Below, piece by piece: positions 1 to 6,405 of a stretch of DNA of 6,848 bases. Source of the DNA: DAOOVD01 sp035369845 (lineage in GTDB: Bacteria > Bacillota > Desulfotomaculia > Desulfotomaculales > Pelotomaculaceae); the NCBI GenBank assembly GCA_035369845.1, contig DAOOVD010000081.1:1-6848 (forward strand), in the 5' to 3' direction. Position numbers and translations under genes: made by a program. The notes beneath the pieces were generated by a model. That model searched no databases, was not told the DNA's origin, and worked only from the letters and a program-made list of their open reading frames with translations. Every line of letters starts with the position of its first letter. Within the stretch, counting starts at the first letter, position 1.

Positions 1-36
1 TTCAGTAGACTTCCGGCAAACTCTTCGGTATGCTTG

Positions 37-53
37 GGATTGCGGAGCAATCC
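37..53. repeat. Short perfect inverted repeat upstream of the recombinase
   Basis: Seven-base arms (GGATTGC at 37-43, GCAATCC at 47-53) flank a 3-nt loop. No T-tract follows, so it is not a canonical terminator. It lies 35 bases before the recombinase Shine-Dalgarno and could be a small operator or a leader hairpin. The role is unknown. Confidence 0.35.
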
Positions 54-87
54 GCGGTCCCAACATTCCGTATCGGTTTGCCAAACG

Positions 88-96
88 AAAAGGAGG
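88..96 (+). promoter_or_regulatory. Shine-Dalgarno of the recombinase (start-deciding)
   Basis: AAAAGGAGG is a near-perfect match to the anti-Shine-Dalgarno. Five bases after it, in the recombinase frame, an ACG codon (102-104) sits where an ATG would be expected. No ATG, GTG or TTG lies at usable spacing. The site marks the ancestral start as position 102, not the in-frame ATG at position 30. Confidence 0.7.
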
Positions 97-101
97 TATT
101 T

Positions 102-1765
102 ACGAAACAGGCAAACCAAAAATACACTATTTTATATGCCAGGCTCAGCCAGGAGGACGACCGGGAAGGAGAATCAAACAGCATTCAGAATCAAAGGCTG
201 ATGCTGGAGAAGTACGCCGTCAATAACGGCTTTGAAAACATTCTCTTCCTTTCTGACGATGGCTGCAGCGGCACAAATTTCAACCGCCCTGCCTGGAAAG
301 AGCTGATGAAGATGGTGGAAAACGACGAAGTGGCGACGATTATCGTCAAGGACATGTCCCGTCTCGGCAGAGATTATTTGCTGGTCGGGCAGTACACCGA
401 GATGATATTCCCCAGTTACGGAGTCCGCTTCATCGCCGTCAACAACAATGTGGACAGCCTCTATGGCGACAATGATTTCACCCCGTTCGTGAACCTGTTT
501 AACGATTTCTACGCCAAAGACGCCAGCCGGAAAATCCGTGCGGTCGTTAAATCAAAAGCGGAGCGGGGCGAACGTGTGGCGACCAGAGCGCCCTATGGCT
601 ACAAGAAGGATGAGAACAATCCCAAAAGCAAGATTGTTCCCGATGAGGACGCTGCACCGATTGTCCGGAGGATATTCAACCTCTGTGTCGGAGGTAAAGG
701 CCCTACTCAGATTGCAAAACAGCTTAACAAAGGGCAGGTATTCTCTCCTGGTTATTATTACTACAGCAAGACCGGCGTCCTTCTGACCAATGTAGATGTA
801 ACAAGACCATACGCATGGAACAACACCATGGTAGCCAGAATTTTGGAGGATGAGGTTTATATCGGTCACACAATCAGCCTGCAGTATACAACGGTGTCCT
901 ATAAAAACAAGAAGCGGATTAATCGTCCCAAGTCAGAGCGTCTGAGGCTTGAAAACACGCATGAACCGTTAATTACAAAGGAAACATGGGATATCGTGCA
1001 GGATATCCGCAAGCGCAAAAGGCGCAGGGCAAACATGGCTGAGCAGGATATGTTCTTAGGGCTGGTTCGCTGCATCGACTGCGGAGAAAAGATGATTCTC
1101 CATCGGGCGCACACCATGGCTGCCGTGAAAAACAACTTCATGTGCTCCACCTACAGAAAACGCGGCAAGGAAAAGTGCAGCGCCATTATCTTCGGGAAGT
1201 CCACCTGGCGGCGATCGTGCTGGATGATTTACTGAGGGTAACCCACTTTGCAAGACAGCAGGAGGCGTTATTCATCCAGTACATCAATCGAAAAAATAAT
1301 GCCGAAACCCGACGCGAGATTGAAAGGCTTCAAAGAGAACTGGAATTAATGCGACGGAGGGACACGGAACTCAGCACCTTGTTCAAACGGCTATATGAGG
1401 ACAATGTGCTTGGAAGAGTGACAAATGAGCAGTTCAGGATGCTGTCTTGTGACTACAACGCAGAGCAAAAAAGCCTGAAGGAGCGAATCCCTCAAACTGC
1501 GGAACGTATTGAAGAACTGCAAGCCTCCATCTCCAATGTCACTCGATTTATTGATAAGGCGAAACGGTACACCGAGATAAATGAGCTAAGCGGTGAGCTG
1601 CTTAACGTATTTATCGAGAAAATCGAGGTCGGTGAGCGGGCAGAGCGGTACTCCAGAACGGCGGAGCAGGAAATCATTATTCACTACCGTGACATCGGCG
1701 TCGTCGGCGCATTCGCTGAAGAAGCCGAGAAAATAGCCGTGCAGCGGCAAAGGCAGACAGCCTGA
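102..1765 (+). pseudogene. Large serine recombinase (TnpX/TndX-like), frameshifted
   Basis: Site-specific recombinase of the large serine family, which excises and integrates clostridial transposons and ICEs through a phosphoserine-DNA intermediate. Counting from 102, the resolvase domain opens with YTILYARLSQED, where Ser16 is the expected nucleophile. DDGCSGTNFNRP and SRLGRD (86-91) follow. The recombinase domain contains APYGYKKD and a zinc ribbon whose cysteines fall at bases 1071, 1080, 1143 and 1176. At about 1182-1184 one base is missing: the frame turns into a short wrong tail ending at 1235. The next frame (from 1184, HYLREVHLAAIVLDDLLR) continues the protein through a charged coiled coil (about 1290-1560) and a DUF4368-like tail (NVFIEKIEVGERAERY) to the TGA at 1763-1765. 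Repaired, it would be about 554 residues, normal for the family. The start codon reads ACG. Two lesions point to an inactive relic, though a sequencing error could explain the frameshift. The rest of its element presumably lies to the left. Confidence 0.88.
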
Positions 1766-1779
1766 TCTGCTGTCTGCCT
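1751..1779 (+). terminator. 11-bp perfect hairpin spanning the recombinase stop codon
   Basis: AGGCAGACAGC (1751-1761) pairs perfectly with GCTGTCTGCCT (1769-1779) around a 7-nt loop that contains the TGA stop. The stem is strong, but the bases after it are CACCCAAAAC rather than a T-run, so it is at best a non-canonical terminator or an mRNA 3'-end stabiliser. It also lies where transcripts from the opposing lipoprotein gene would arrive. Confidence 0.4.
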
Positions 1780-1909
1780 CACCCAAAACCCACGGTTCAT
1801 AAAATGTCCCTGTGGGAATGCGCCTAAGCCGCCGCGGGTTTTCTTTTTAGCCCCCGCTTTCGCAGCCTCGCTTGCGCAGAGTGCTGCTGCCCCCAATTTG
1901 GCAACGGGT
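1766..1909. other. Convergent intergenic region, possible mobile-element boundary
   Basis: No gene is apparent in these 144 bases between two converging genes. There is a CCCAC/GTGGG pairing (about 1789-1816), and a CCGCGG palindrome followed by TTTTCTTTTT (about 1832-1848) that resembles a weak terminator for the + strand. GC-rich imperfect repeats fill about 1850-1895. Large serine recombinase genes usually sit close to one end of their element, so the junction with chromosomal DNA could fall here. No duplicated core dinucleotide can be assigned without the other end. Confidence 0.3.
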
Positions 1910-2836
1910 TTATTGTCTGGTTGTATAAATAATCGTACCGCTTTCGTCAGCCGCAAAAACGACGGTCCCGCTTTTATCGGTCCTGAGTGTAGTTATGCCG
2001 GCTTTATCAAGTTTCTCAATTGTTTCCCGATGCGGGTGGTTATAATCGTTATTTTTGGCGGCTGAAATGACGGCATACTTTGGGCTTACCGCTCCAAGAA
2101 ATGCAACTGAGGTGGAAGATTGACTTCCGTGGTGGCCGACCTTCAGAACATCAGCCTTTGGGGTTTCGACATTGCTGACCAGCATTTCGAATTCAGATTG
2201 CTCTTCAGCGTCGCCGGTAAGGAGGAAAGCGGTATCTCCCCATTCAATTTTTATAACAGCCGAATAGTTGTTCAAGCTTTCATAGCTGTCTTTACAAGGA
2301 GCAAGAAAAAAAGCCGACAAATTCCCTTCTTCAAGTATGACAACCCCGGCTTTTGCCTTTGTTATCTGCAACCCCTCGCTTTTTATTGCGGCAAGAAGAT
2401 CACGGAAAATTTGAGTGTTGGTGGTGACTCCGGGCATGAAGACCTCACCGGCCGGAAAGGATTTTATTACAGCCGGCATGGAGCCGATGTGATCCGCGTG
2501 GGGGTGGGTGGCTACGAGATAATTAACGGTGCTTACCCCGTTATTTCTTAAATAGTTGATGATCCTGTTGGCAGCCTCCGGAGGCCCGGCGTCAACAAGC
2601 ATATTTTTACTGTTTGGAAATTGAACCAGGATCGAGTCGCCCTGGCCGACGTCCAGGAAGTGTACTCTAAGGGTGTCGGTTTTTTGAAATAATTCGGCTG
2701 TGTAAGGGGGTTCCGCTTGCACAGATGGTTGAACATTTTCGGGCGTTCGTGTGGAAACACAGCCCGTGAAAACAGTAAAAACAAGAGCAAAGGCTAAAAA
2801 CAAAAAAAATGTTTTGTCCGGTTTTATACGCTTCAT
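1910..2836 (-). CDS. ComEC/Rec2-like metallo-beta-lactamase-fold lipoprotein
   Basis: Predicted secreted, membrane-anchored hydrolase of 308 residues with the stand-alone C-terminal metallo-beta-lactamase domain of the ComEC family. The ATG at 2834-2836 is chosen because AAGGAGA (2847-2853 on this strand) precedes it at suitable spacing; a TTG at 2863 would add nine residues without support. Residues 1-26 form a lipoprotein signal: a basic N-terminus, a hydrophobic core from about 10 to 23, and FTGC with Cys26 as the lipidation site. A polar linker runs to about 54. The domain shows VHFLDVGQGDS (58-68), LVDAG (80-84), the metal motif HPHADH (111-116), NNYS (189-192), TGDAE (207-211), GHHGS (234-238) and NHPH (266-269), so the metal-binding set looks complete. 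Homologues are tentatively linked to extracellular nucleic-acid hydrolysis, but the substrate cannot be read from sequence. ComEC's membrane channel domain is absent. The gene appears monocistronic and is divergent from tyrS. Confidence 0.88.
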   Translation of the reverse strand: MKRIKPDKTFFLFLAFALVFTVFTGCVSTRTPENVQPSVQAEPPYTAELFQKTDTLRVHFLDVGQGDSILVQFPNSKNMLVDAGPPEAANRIINYLRNNGVSTVNYLVATHPHADHIGSMPAVIKSFPAGEVFMPGVTTNTQIFRDLLAAIKSEGLQITKAKAGVVILEEGNLSAFFLAPCKDSYESLNNYSAVIKIEWGDTAFLLTGDAEEQSEFEMLVSNVETPKADVLKVGHHGSQSSTSVAFLGAVSPKYAVISAAKNNDYNHPHRETIEKLDKAGITTLRTDKSGTVVFAADESGTIIYTTRQ

Positions 2837-2895
2837 ATCAATCTTCTCTCCTTGACACCGCAATTTTTTGGAAATGCATCTATATCATCTATTAT

Positions 2896-2924
2896 ATATT
2901 ATTTATTATTGAGGTTGTTGACAA
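2896..2924 (-). promoter_or_regulatory. Candidate sigma-A promoter for the lipoprotein gene
   Basis: On the minus strand, TTGTCA (2919-2924) is followed after exactly 17 bases by TAATAT (2896-2901), with a TATAAT overlapping further downstream (2891-2896). The spacing and the very AT-rich -10 region suit a housekeeping promoter for the gene starting at 2836, leaving a leader of roughly 50 bases. Inferred from pattern only. Confidence 0.5.
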
Positions 2925-2939
2925 AGCACCTTGAGGTTG
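2909..2939. repeat. 9-bp direct repeat flanking the -35 region
   Basis: TTGAGGTTG occurs at 2909-2917 and again at 2931-2939, 22 bases start to start (about two helical turns). The copies bracket the candidate -35 of the lipoprotein promoter. That geometry suits a tandem-site transcription factor, but two short copies could be chance. Confidence 0.4.
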
Positions 2940-3009
2940 GAATGCCGCTCCGGTTATTTTTTTGCCCTGCGCTCTTTTGGGCAGCGGCTGTCACCGCTCA
3001 CTCAAGGTG
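2927..3009. repeat. Nested inverted-repeat block
   Basis: Three nested complementary pairs are visible: CACCTTGAG (2927-2935) with CTCAAGGTG (3001-3009), GCCGCT (2944-2949) with AGCGGC (2983-2988), and GCCC (2964-2967) with GGGC (2979-2982). Further hairpins follow: GGTG/CACC near 3006-3018 and GCCGC/GCGGC near 3030-3044. The block is GC-rich beside an AT-rich promoter region. It could be a small repeat or MITE-like insertion, or an RNA structure. No coding potential is convincing on either strand. Confidence 0.45.
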
Positions 3010-3062
3010 TTCAGCACCTGCGGTATCAGCCGCTTGCTGCGGCGCCGTGCGATGAAAGATCG

Positions 3063-3091
3063 TTGTTTTGTCGTAAAAATACTGGTATAAT
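3063..3091 (+). promoter_or_regulatory. tyrS promoter, extended -10 sigma-A type
   Basis: TTGTTT (3063-3068), a 17-base spacer and a perfect TATAAT (3086-3091) with TG at 3083-3084 make a strong extended -10 promoter. Transcription should start near 3097-3099, leaving about 40 bases before the tyrS start. That is too short for a T-box leader. Confidence 0.7.
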
Positions 3092-3122
3092 GTTAAAGAT
3101 TTTTGATGATGCTTGCATCCCG

Positions 3123-3129
3123 AAAGGAG
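3123..3129 (+). promoter_or_regulatory. tyrS Shine-Dalgarno (decides a GTG start)
   Basis: AAAGGAG ends one base before an in-frame ATG (3131), which is too close to initiate well, and seven bases before an in-frame GTG (3137), which is ideal. The GTG is therefore preferred. Confidence 0.65.
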
Positions 3130-3136
3130 TATGGAC

Positions 3137-4366
3137 GTGCTTACCGCCGATAAGCAGCTGGAGGTCATTAAAAGGGGAACTCTTGAGATAATCCCGGAAA
3201 ATGAACTTTTAGAAAAACTCGGCCGCTCTGTCGCAACCGGCAAACCCCTTACCGTAAAACTGGGACTGGATCCGACGGCGCCGGATATTCACCTGGGCCA
3301 TACCGTGGTTTTGCAAAAATTGAGGCAGTTTCAGGAACTCGGACACCAGGTCGTGATCATCCTCGGTGATTTTACTGCGCGCATCGGCGACCCCACCGGC
3401 AAGTCGGAAACAAGGAAACAGCTTTCTGAAGAGCAGGTCCTTGCCAACGCCAAGACCTACGAAAAGCAGATTTTTAAAATTCTTGACCGGGAACTGACCA
3501 GGGTGGCGTTTAACAGTCAGTGGCTGGCTCCTATGAGTTTTGCCCAGATAATCGAGCTTTCGTCGAAGTATACTGTTGCTCGAATGCTTGAACGGGACGA
3601 TTTCGCCAAACGTTTCAAGGAATGCCTGCCCATAAGCATCCACGAGTTTTTTTATCCTCTTATGCAGGGTTACGATTCAATTGCGCTTCGAGCCGACGTC
3701 GAACTTGGGGGATCGGACCAGAAATTCAACTTGCTGATGGGTAGGACGCTGCAAAAGGAATACGGCCAGGAGCCTCAGGTGGCCTTGCTGATGCCGATTT
3801 TGGAAGGGCTTGACGGTGTTAACAAAATGAGCAAAAGCCTGGGGAACTATATCGGCATCGATGAGCCGCCGCGGGAAATGTACGGAAAGACCATGTCGCT
3901 TCCCGACGAGATGATAACGAGGTACTTTGAGCTCGTCACCTCGGTACCGCTTGAGGAACTGAAAGAGATTAAAGTAGGCCTGGAAAAGGGGGACCTCCAT
4001 CCGAGGGATTTAAAAATGAGGCTGGCCAGGCAAATTGTCTCCCAGTATTATGGAGACGATGCGGCTTCTGCGGCGGAAGAGGAATTCAAAAGGATATTTC
4101 AGAAAAAAGAACTGCCCGATGAAATTCCGGACCTGCGCCTGTCCGGTGATATGCTTGAAAACGGCGCGGTATGGCTGCCGAAACTCATAGTGCTGGCTAA
4201 AATGGCCGGCAGCACCAGCGAGGCCAAACGTTTGATCCAGCAGGGCGGGGTGAAAATCGACGGCAAGAAGGTTGACGACCCCAATTTCAACGTGTGCCCG
4301 GATGCGGAAATGATAATTCAGGTCGGAAAGCGCAAATTCACCCGCGTGTTGCCGCCCGGTATTTGA
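3137..4366 (+). CDS. tyrS: Tyrosyl-tRNA synthetase, type 2 (TyrZ-like)
   Basis: Cytosolic class I aminoacyl-tRNA synthetase that activates tyrosine with ATP and loads it onto tRNA-Tyr. It has 409 residues from the GTG, normal for the type-2 subfamily. The Rossmann domain shows KLGLDPTAPDIHLGH, with HLGH (52-55) as the HIGH motif, then GDFTARIGDPTGKS. The tyrosine pocket region has YPLMQGYD (from 173) and GGSDQ (191-195). The signature NKMSKSLGN places KMSKS at 230-234. An S4 RNA-binding domain occupies about 345-409 (EAKRLIQQGGVKIDGKKV). All catalytic motifs look intact. The TTG at 3113 and the ATG at 3131 are alternative starts, but Shine-Dalgarno spacing favours 3137. The gene has its own promoter and an intrinsic terminator, so it is probably monocistronic. 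Firmicutes tyrS genes are often under T-box control; none is visible here. The family assignment is secure. Confidence 0.96.
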   Translation: MLTADKQLEVIKRGTLEIIPENELLEKLGRSVATGKPLTVKLGLDPTAPDIHLGHTVVLQKLRQFQELGHQVVIILGDFTARIGDPTGKSETRKQLSEEQVLANAKTYEKQIFKILDRELTRVAFNSQWLAPMSFAQIIELSSKYTVARMLERDDFAKRFKECLPISIHEFFYPLMQGYDSIALRADVELGGSDQKFNLLMGRTLQKEYGQEPQVALLMPILEGLDGVNKMSKSLGNYIGIDEPPREMYGKTMSLPDEMITRYFELVTSVPLEELKEIKVGLEKGDLHPRDLKMRLARQIVSQYYGDDAASAAEEEFKRIFQKKELPDEIPDLRLSGDMLENGAVWLPKLIVLAKMAGSTSEAKRLIQQGGVKIDGKKVDDPNFNVCPDAEMIIQVGKRKFTRVLPPGI

Positions 4367-4387
4367 TGACGCCCGGCGGTTTTTTTA
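4351..4387 (+). terminator. Intrinsic terminator overlapping the tyrS stop codon
   Basis: GCCGCC (4351-4356) pairs with GGCGGT (4375-4380), with two further G-C pairs inside after one mismatch, and seven Ts follow (4380-4386). The left arm lies within the last tyrS codons and the TGA is in the loop. A CCGGCCGG palindrome just downstream (about 4392-4399) is separate. Confidence 0.7.
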
Positions 4388-4491
4388 TTTTCCGGCCGGC
4401 TATCATTTTACTGCATGAAACATAAATTAATATCGGGATAATATTTTACTTTTTCCACCGGCCTGCCCAATTCGTTTCCGCGCGCATTGGG

Positions 4492-4500
4492 AAAAGGAGG
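4492..4500 (+). promoter_or_regulatory. yunB Shine-Dalgarno overlapping the GTG codon
   Basis: AAAAGGAGG is a near-perfect ribosome binding site whose final G is also the first base of the GTG. It cannot serve that codon. The next in-frame candidate is CTG at 4509-4511, eight bases beyond the site. Confidence 0.6.
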
Positions 4501-5165
4501 TGACAGCCCTGTTCCGGAGAAGGAGAAATATCAAGCCGGCATTAGCCCTTGTTGTTTTCTTTGCGTTTCTTGCCGGGTTTCTTTACCTCATCGACAGAAC
4601 TTTGAGGAGCACCTTCTTCAGTATCGCGGAGGTCAAGGCCGTCCAGGCAGCCACCGAGGCGGCGCAAAGGGCCATCCAAAGAGAAGTGTCCGACGGGAAT
4701 CTTCAATACCAGGACTTTATCTACATACATAAGGACGCCCAGGGGCATGTCGTTTTAATGCAGGCAAATACCGTTAAAATAAACGGTGTGGCGGCGGACA
4801 CCGCCCTGGTCATTCAAAAGGCCTTGGAGGGCTTAAGATGGCAAAGTTTCAGCATACCGCTAGGGCAGGCGCTGGGCATTCCCATGTTTGCCAATTACGG
4901 ACCCAGGATAACGTACCACGTTGTGCCGGTGGGGTCGGTCAGGGTTAATATCATGGATAAATTTGAAACTGCTGGTATCAACCAGACGAAGCACGCCATA
5001 TACCTGAACTTTGACACCAATGTCCGCATAGTTATTCCCTCAAAGACCGGTGAAGCTTCAGTGGCTTCCCAAATGCCGCTTGCGGAAAGCATAATTGTTG
5101 GAAGTGTTCCAAGCACTTTTGTTAGTGTGCCGGGCAGTATTTTCGGAAGCGGTTTGGTGAAATAG
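4500..5165 (+). CDS. yunB: Sporulation protein YunB
   Basis: Member of the YunB family, a single-pass membrane protein known from Bacillus subtilis as sigma-E (mother-cell) dependent and needed for efficient sporulation; its biochemical role is undefined. The frame gives 221 residues from the GTG. A basic N-terminus (RRRR at 6-9) precedes one membrane helix at about 13-31, followed by an exported or intermembrane domain with SIAEVKAVQAATEAAQRAI, VVPVGSVRVNIMDKFETAGINQTKHAIYL and the ending VSVPGSIFGSGLVK, all typical of the family, so the gene looks complete. The start is odd: the GTG at 4500 overlaps the last base of the Shine-Dalgarno AAAAGGAGG (4492-4500), while a CTG at 4509 has ideal spacing. 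I report the first standard codon. The AT-rich upstream stretch holds GATAAT (4437-4442) but no convincing -35 or sigma-E site. No stem precedes the T-run after the stop, so read-through into tnpB is possible. Confidence 0.9.
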   Translation: MTALFRRRRNIKPALALVVFFAFLAGFLYLIDRTLRSTFFSIAEVKAVQAATEAAQRAIQREVSDGNLQYQDFIYIHKDAQGHVVLMQANTVKINGVAADTALVIQKALEGLRWQSFSIPLGQALGIPMFANYGPRITYHVVPVGSVRVNIMDKFETAGINQTKHAIYLNFDTNVRIVIPSKTGEASVASQMPLAESIIVGSVPSTFVSVPGSIFGSGLVK

Positions 5166-6405
5166 GCGGTTTTTTTCTTTTCCGAGTCCCAGGGTGAAAA
5201 AAGTGATCATCGTTCACCGGTTCCACATTAAGCCGGCAAAAGAGCAGCAACAGAAGCTATTTCGAACCCTAAGCCTTTGCCGCAAGCTTTATAACGCTGC
5301 TCTGGAACATAGGGAGATCTGTTGCCGGCAAACAGGTAAATCGCCTTCTTGTACTTCACAGAAAAATGAGCTACCCTCGCTAAAGAAAGAATTTCCCGAA
5401 TACAAACAGGTCAACGCTCAGGTCTTGCAGGACTGCCTCCAGAGGCTGGACGACGCGTTCCAGCGGTTTTTCAGCGGCCTGGCCGGGTATCCCCGTTACA
5501 AGGACCGCGACCACTACCGCTCTTTCACCTGCCCGCAGGCTGACAAACAGAACCATTTCAAAAAGCCCGGCTGTATTTACCTGCCCAAGATTGGGTATGT
5601 GAAGATGAAAGCGCACTTTCAGTTTGACCCGGCAAAGGTAAGCCGGATCAACGTCAGGTACCACAACGGCAAGTGGTACGTCAACCTGACTTCGGAAATC
5701 CAAGAAGCCGAAGCCGCAGAGATTGTCGCTAAAGTTGGCATTGACGTTGGTCTTTTAACCTTTGCGGTCCTTTCCGGCGGCACCAAAATCGACAACCCGA
5801 AATACTTCCGCAAGTCCGAAAAGAAATTAGCCAGGTTACAGAGACGGCTTTCCCGCAAAAAGAAAGGTTCAAACAACCGAAGGAAAGCTAAAGCCAAAGT
5901 TACCAGGCTGCACGATAAAATTGCCAACCAGCGGAGAGATTTCCTGCACAAGGCTTCTTACGGCATAGTGACAAGATGTGACCTGATTGCCGTGGAGGAC
6001 CTCTCGGTCAAAAATATGATCAAAAATCGCCATCTGAGCAAGGGCATTGCCGATGCCGGCTGGGGTAAATTCGTGGACTACCTGGAATATAAGTGTTTGA
6101 AGTACGGCAAGAGATTTGTAAAAGTCCCTCCCGGCGGAACATCCCAAACCTGCATATGTGGCGCACACGTGCCCAAGGACTTAAGCATCCGGGTACATAA
6201 GTGCCCTGAATGCGGGCTGGTCGCGGACCGGGATGTAGTCTCGGCGATGGTTATCCTGCAAAGGGCAAGTTAACTTTAAAATTTTCAGCAGGGCTGGAAG
6301 CGCCCGAACTTACGCCTGTAGAGATTGCGTAAGACCCACGCGGCTGCGGTCAATGAACCAGGAAGCCCACGCCTCTTAGCGAAGCGTAGGCGGGAGAGGC
6401 TTCAC
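5166..6405 (+). mobile_element. tnpB-only IS200/IS605-group element (IS1341-like)
   Basis: The element carries tnpB and a structured right end, with no tnpA (Y1 transposase) in the window. The right boundary is set at TTCAC (6401-6405), which closes the conserved-looking block AATGAACCAGGAAGCCC...GGCTTCAC seen in many tnpB elements. The left boundary is uncertain: only 28 bases separate the yunB stop from the tnpB start, less than a usual left end, so the left end may be lost, very short, or overlap yunB. Single-strand transposition makes no target-site duplication, so none is expected. Confidence 0.6.
5194..6273 (+). CDS. tnpB: TnpB, IS605 OrfB-type RNA-guided nuclease
   Basis: TnpB protein of 359 residues. 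Family members are RNA-guided DNA nucleases, ancestors of Cas12, that cut at a TAM plus guide match and help retain their element. The GTG at 5194 is the likely start (a second GTG lies at 5203); the Shine-Dalgarno is poor. The N-terminal half has the OrfB helix-turn-helix pattern (CRKLYNAALEHRE) and the middle GYPRYKDRDHYRSF. The RuvC residues appear intact: Asp184 (GIDVGL), Glu268 (AVEDLSVKNM) and Asp347 (DRDVVSAM). A basic bridge-helix-like stretch (LQRRLSRKKKGSNNRRKAKAK) lies between the first two. The zinc ribbon has Cys320-x-Cys322 and Cys337-x-x-Cys340; the first knuckle is C-x-C, one residue shorter than the usual C-x-x-C. The D-x-N-A-A motif reads DVVSA, a variant I believe occurs in some TnpB lineages. 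Nuclease activity is plausible but unproven. Transcription may depend on read-through from yunB. Confidence 0.94.
   Translation: MKKVIIVHRFHIKPAKEQQQKLFRTLSLCRKLYNAALEHREICCRQTGKSPSCTSQKNELPSLKKEFPEYKQVNAQVLQDCLQRLDDAFQRFFSGLAGYPRYKDRDHYRSFTCPQADKQNHFKKPGCIYLPKIGYVKMKAHFQFDPAKVSRINVRYHNGKWYVNLTSEIQEAEAAEIVAKVGIDVGLLTFAVLSGGTKIDNPKYFRKSEKKLARLQRRLSRKKKGSNNRRKAKAKVTRLHDKIANQRRDFLHKASYGIVTRCDLIAVEDLSVKNMIKNRHLSKGIADAGWGKFVDYLEYKCLKYGKRFVKVPPGGTSQTCICGAHVPKDLSIRVHKCPECGLVADRDVVSAMVILQRAS

Noticed and set aside
1175..1195. Programmed ribosomal frameshift in the recombinase
   Set aside because: No slippery run or downstream pseudoknot is visible, and this family is not known to me to use one.
1142..1765. 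Separate gene starting at the ATG at 1142
   Set aside because: It is the second half of the recombinase in the shifted frame; there is no ribosome site before it and the protein reads on directly from the first half.
2120..2551. 143-residue + strand ORF
   Set aside because: It lies antisense within the metallo-beta-lactamase gene, which has clear family motifs.
2918..2946. TTGACA on the + strand as a promoter -35
   Set aside because: At 17 bases it meets AATGCC, which is not a -10. The same bases work better as TTGTCA on the minus strand.
4487..4732. 81-residue ORF overlapping the yunB start
   Set aside because: It starts at a TTG inside the yunB leader and runs out of frame through conserved yunB sequence, so it is a shadow frame.
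5166..5181. Intrinsic terminator after yunB
   Set aside because: The T-run is present, but no complementary arm to GGCGG lies upstream; the nearby GCGGTTT copies are direct, not inverted.
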